Shown here one piece after another: positions 5,471 through 6,603 of a DNA stretch of 6,603 nt (position 1 is its first letter; the number at the start of each line of letters is the position of its first letter). The notes beneath the pieces were generated by a model. It was not told the DNA's origin. It made no database searches and saw nothing but the letters and a program-made list of their open reading frames with translations. The stretch is taken from NCBI GenBank assembly GCA_001940725.1, contig MDVR01000129.1, forward strand, positions 1 to 6,603. Reading direction: 5' to 3'. Made by a program: the position numbers and the translations under genes. This DNA is from Candidatus Heimdallarchaeota archaeon LC_2 (lineage in GTDB: Archaea > Asgardarchaeota > Heimdallarchaeia > Heimdallarchaeales > Kariarchaeaceae).

Positions 5471-5480
5471 TTTATATTAA
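5471..5480 (+). promoter_or_regulatory. TATA box of the membrane-protein gene
   Basis: TTTATATTAA at -29 to -20 from the ATG at 5500. It is the only clear element, and there is no Shine-Dalgarno, so a leaderless transcript is likely. ATTTAAT (5461-5467) and ATTAAAT (5476-5482) form a small inverted repeat across it. Confidence 0.5.
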
Positions 5481-5499
5481 ATTTACAATAATCTATTAT

Positions 5500-6057
5500 A
5501 TGAAAAACATTAAATCTAACAATTTTTACATGAAGAATGAGGAACTTAATCATTCAAAAAAGTCTTTTTGGATAAATCTTACCATATTCATTTCTCTGAT
5601 AATCATCGGGATATCAGGATTTTGGGGGTTTATGGTGATTTATTTATTGATACAAGCCACAAAAGCATTTATAGTTGCCTTTTCTAAGAAATCTAAAAAG
5701 AGATCAATAGATAAAAAGAGAATTTCTTCAGTCGATGGTAATAATAACAATATTGTTCTTCAATCAGAAATACCTTTCTGGGCTCAACCATTAGTGCTAC
5801 TTGCTGATTTATTTCTGATTTGGATCTTATCAATCTTAACATTTTATGGTTGGTTATTTTCTAATGGAGGAACAGAAATGATTGGAGAATTAATATTCAT
5901 TATCTTAATAGATATTGTTATTATTTCCTTATTTGTACAAGTAATAAGGGGCAGTGAAATTGCTTTAGAAATAAATCTTGTACTCGTTATAGGATTATTT
6001 AGTATTGTCTTTCTTTATTTGGGGGGTGGAGGTGGTATACCAGGAGCAACATCTTGA
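5500..6057 (+). CDS. 185-aa multi-pass membrane protein, unknown function
   Basis: Probable membrane segments: about residues 23-52 (one long or two short spans: NLTIFISLIIIGISGFWGFM and onward), 93-117 (PLVLLADLFLIWILSILTFYGWLF region), 123-148 (EMIGELIFIILIDIVIISLFVQVI) and 157-176 (LEINLVLVIGLFSIVFLYLG). A basic Lys/Arg loop at about 60-75 (SKKSKKRSIDKKR) would sit in the cytoplasm by the positive-inside rule. The tail is Gly-rich (GGGGGIPGATS). No family is recognised. It has its own promoter, divergent from the recombinase unit. Bases 5729-6057 (residues 78-185) are duplicated exactly in reverse at the right end of the window. A start at Met11 (5530) is possible but has no better signal. 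Confidence 0.75.
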   Translation: MKNIKSNNFYMKNEELNHSKKSFWINLTIFISLIIIGISGFWGFMVIYLLIQATKAFIVAFSKKSKKRSIDKKRISSVDGNNNNIVLQSEIPFWAQPLVLLADLFLIWILSILTFYGWLFSNGGTEMIGELIFIILIDIVIISLFVQVIRGSEIALEINLVLVIGLFSIVFLYLGGGGGIPGATS

Positions 6058-6060
6058 AAT
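5729..6060 (+). repeat. Left arm of a perfect 332-bp inverted repeat
   Basis: I compared this stretch with the reverse complement of 6272-6603 base by base and found no difference over 332 bases. It begins inside the membrane gene (codon 77) and ends 3 bases after its stop. The pairing breaks at 6061. The outer limit is unknown because the partner arm reaches the window edge. Confidence 0.95.
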
Positions 6061-6129
6061 AAATAATTAATCATAATTAAAAAGATGAGGGAAAAGATTG
6101 TAGATAAAATTGAAATCCAATAAGTAAGC

Positions 6130-6271
6130 TTACAACATTTTTTCTAAATTTGGGAAGCGAGCAAACAACATTTTTTCATATGCTGTGGGTTCACCATACA
6201 TTTTATTTGGACTTTGAAAATTGGGTATTTCTTGAATTATCTTTTGAGATCTGTTTATGATCCAATTATGA
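6130..6271 (-). pseudogene. C-terminal tail of a minus-strand gene, cut by the inverted-repeat junction
   Basis: In the unique spacer the minus strand reads about 46 residues to a TAA at 6130: IHNWIINRSQKIIQEIPNFQ, then a stretch containing GEPTAYEKMLFARFPNLEKML. This looks like the end of a real soluble protein. Upstream in the same frame it runs across the junction at 6271/6272 into the out-of-frame complement of the membrane gene. An apparent ATG at 6327 therefore lies in the wrong-frame arm and is not believable. Most likely the rest of the gene was displaced by the inversion, or it lies elsewhere in the true genome. A 13-base direct repeat, ACAACATTTTTTC (6132-6144, 6165-6177), gives the repeated EKML. 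Confidence 0.5.
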
Positions 6272-6603
6272 ATTTCAAGATGTTGCTCCTGGTATACCAC
6301 CTCCACCCCCCAAATAAAGAAAGACAATACTAAATAATCCTATAACGAGTACAAGATTTATTTCTAAAGCAATTTCACTGCCCCTTATTACTTGTACAAA
6401 TAAGGAAATAATAACAATATCTATTAAGATAATGAATATTAATTCTCCAATCATTTCTGTTCCTCCATTAGAAAATAACCAACCATAAAATGTTAAGATT
6501 GATAAGATCCAAATCAGAAATAAATCAGCAAGTAGCACTAATGGTTGAGCCCAGAAAGGTATTTCTGATTGAAGAACAATATTGTTATTATTACCATCGA
6601 CTG
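6272..6603 (-). repeat. Right arm of the perfect 332-bp inverted repeat (runs off the window)
   Basis: Exact reverse complement of 5729-6060, separated from it by a 211-bp spacer. It extends to the last base, so the repeat may be longer. Confidence 0.95.
6275..6601 (-). CDS. Second, partial copy of the membrane-protein gene (5' end beyond window)
   Basis: Encodes residues 78-185 of the membrane protein at 5500-6057 with no change, in the opposite direction. The ATG at 6538 is an internal Met, not the start, because the frame stays open to the window edge. Whether a full second gene exists depends on how far the inverted repeat continues. If the repeat is an assembly or amplification artefact, this copy is not real. 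Confidence 0.6.
   Translation of the reverse strand, partial: VDGNNNNIVLQSEIPFWAQPLVLLADLFLIWILSILTFYGWLFSNGGTEMIGELIFIILIDIVIISLFVQVIRGSEIALEINLVLVIGLFSIVFLYLGGGGGIPGATS

Noticed and set aside
5356..5553. 65-aa minus-strand open frame
   Set aside because: It covers intergenic DNA and the start of the membrane gene on the other strand; its composition looks like translated AT-rich non-coding DNA.
6130..6327. 65-aa minus-strand open frame starting in the inverted-repeat arm
   Set aside because: The first ~19 residues come from the wrong frame of the membrane gene; only the part after the junction (6271 down) looks coding, so it is reported as a tail fragment.
5729..6603. IS or transposon terminal inverted repeats
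   Set aside because: Arms of 332 bp with coding content and only 211 bp between them, with no transposase inside, do not fit an IS.

Overview
The window is AT-rich (by eye about one third G+C) and looks archaeal. First genes of transcription units have an archaeal-type TATA box about 24 to 31 bases before the start codon and no Shine-Dalgarno, as expected for leaderless mRNAs. Internal operon genes carry clear AGGTG-type Shine-Dalgarno sites. The transposase, the tyrosine recombinase and the ribbon-helix-helix (RHH) proteins fit this. An ammonia-oxidising archaeon (Nitrososphaerota) is a reasonable guess for the host, but it is inferred from style and not from a marker gene. No rRNA, tRNA or metabolic gene is visible. 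The content is that of an accessory replicon: a plasmid, virus or integrated element.

Layout from left to right. (1) 2-451 (+): C-terminal half of an rve-type (DDE) transposase cut by the window edge, followed by a 17-bp palindrome and a T-rich two-way termination zone. (2) 3497-684 (-): a compact four-gene operon of 56 aa, 55 aa, 99 aa (winged helix) and 711 aa (several predicted HTH regions plus a long helical region). It is a candidate replication or maintenance module. The two small first genes are easily missed; their Shine-Dalgarno site, promoter and tight spacing support them. (3) 3498-3730: a divergent control region with TATGCTAAGCATA-type repeats and a second inverted repeat, each close to or overlapping a promoter. 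(4) 3731-3916 (+): a 61-aa RHH regulator. (5) 5297-3940 (-): a two-gene unit of a 176-aa RHH/coiled-coil protein translationally coupled (ATGA overlap) to a tyrosine recombinase with an intact R-K-H-R-H-Y set. (6) 5298-5499: a second divergent control region with tandem TTGTCTATAT repeats and a hairpin. (7) 5500-6057 (+): a small multi-pass membrane protein. (8) 5729-6060 and 6272-6603: a perfect 332-bp inverted repeat that runs off the right edge and duplicates most of the membrane gene head to head around a 211-bp spacer. The spacer holds the cut-off tail of another minus-strand gene.

Working model: the recombinase and its RHH partner handle integration or resolution. The four-gene operon handles replication or maintenance and may be controlled by the 61-aa RHH protein through the shared intergenic region. 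The most unusual signals are an exact 20-nt repeat that lies twice inside the 711-aa gene in two different reading frames, so it is conserved as DNA and not as protein, and the perfect terminal inverted repeat. The latter is either a real inverted duplication or replicon end, or an amplification/assembly chimera.
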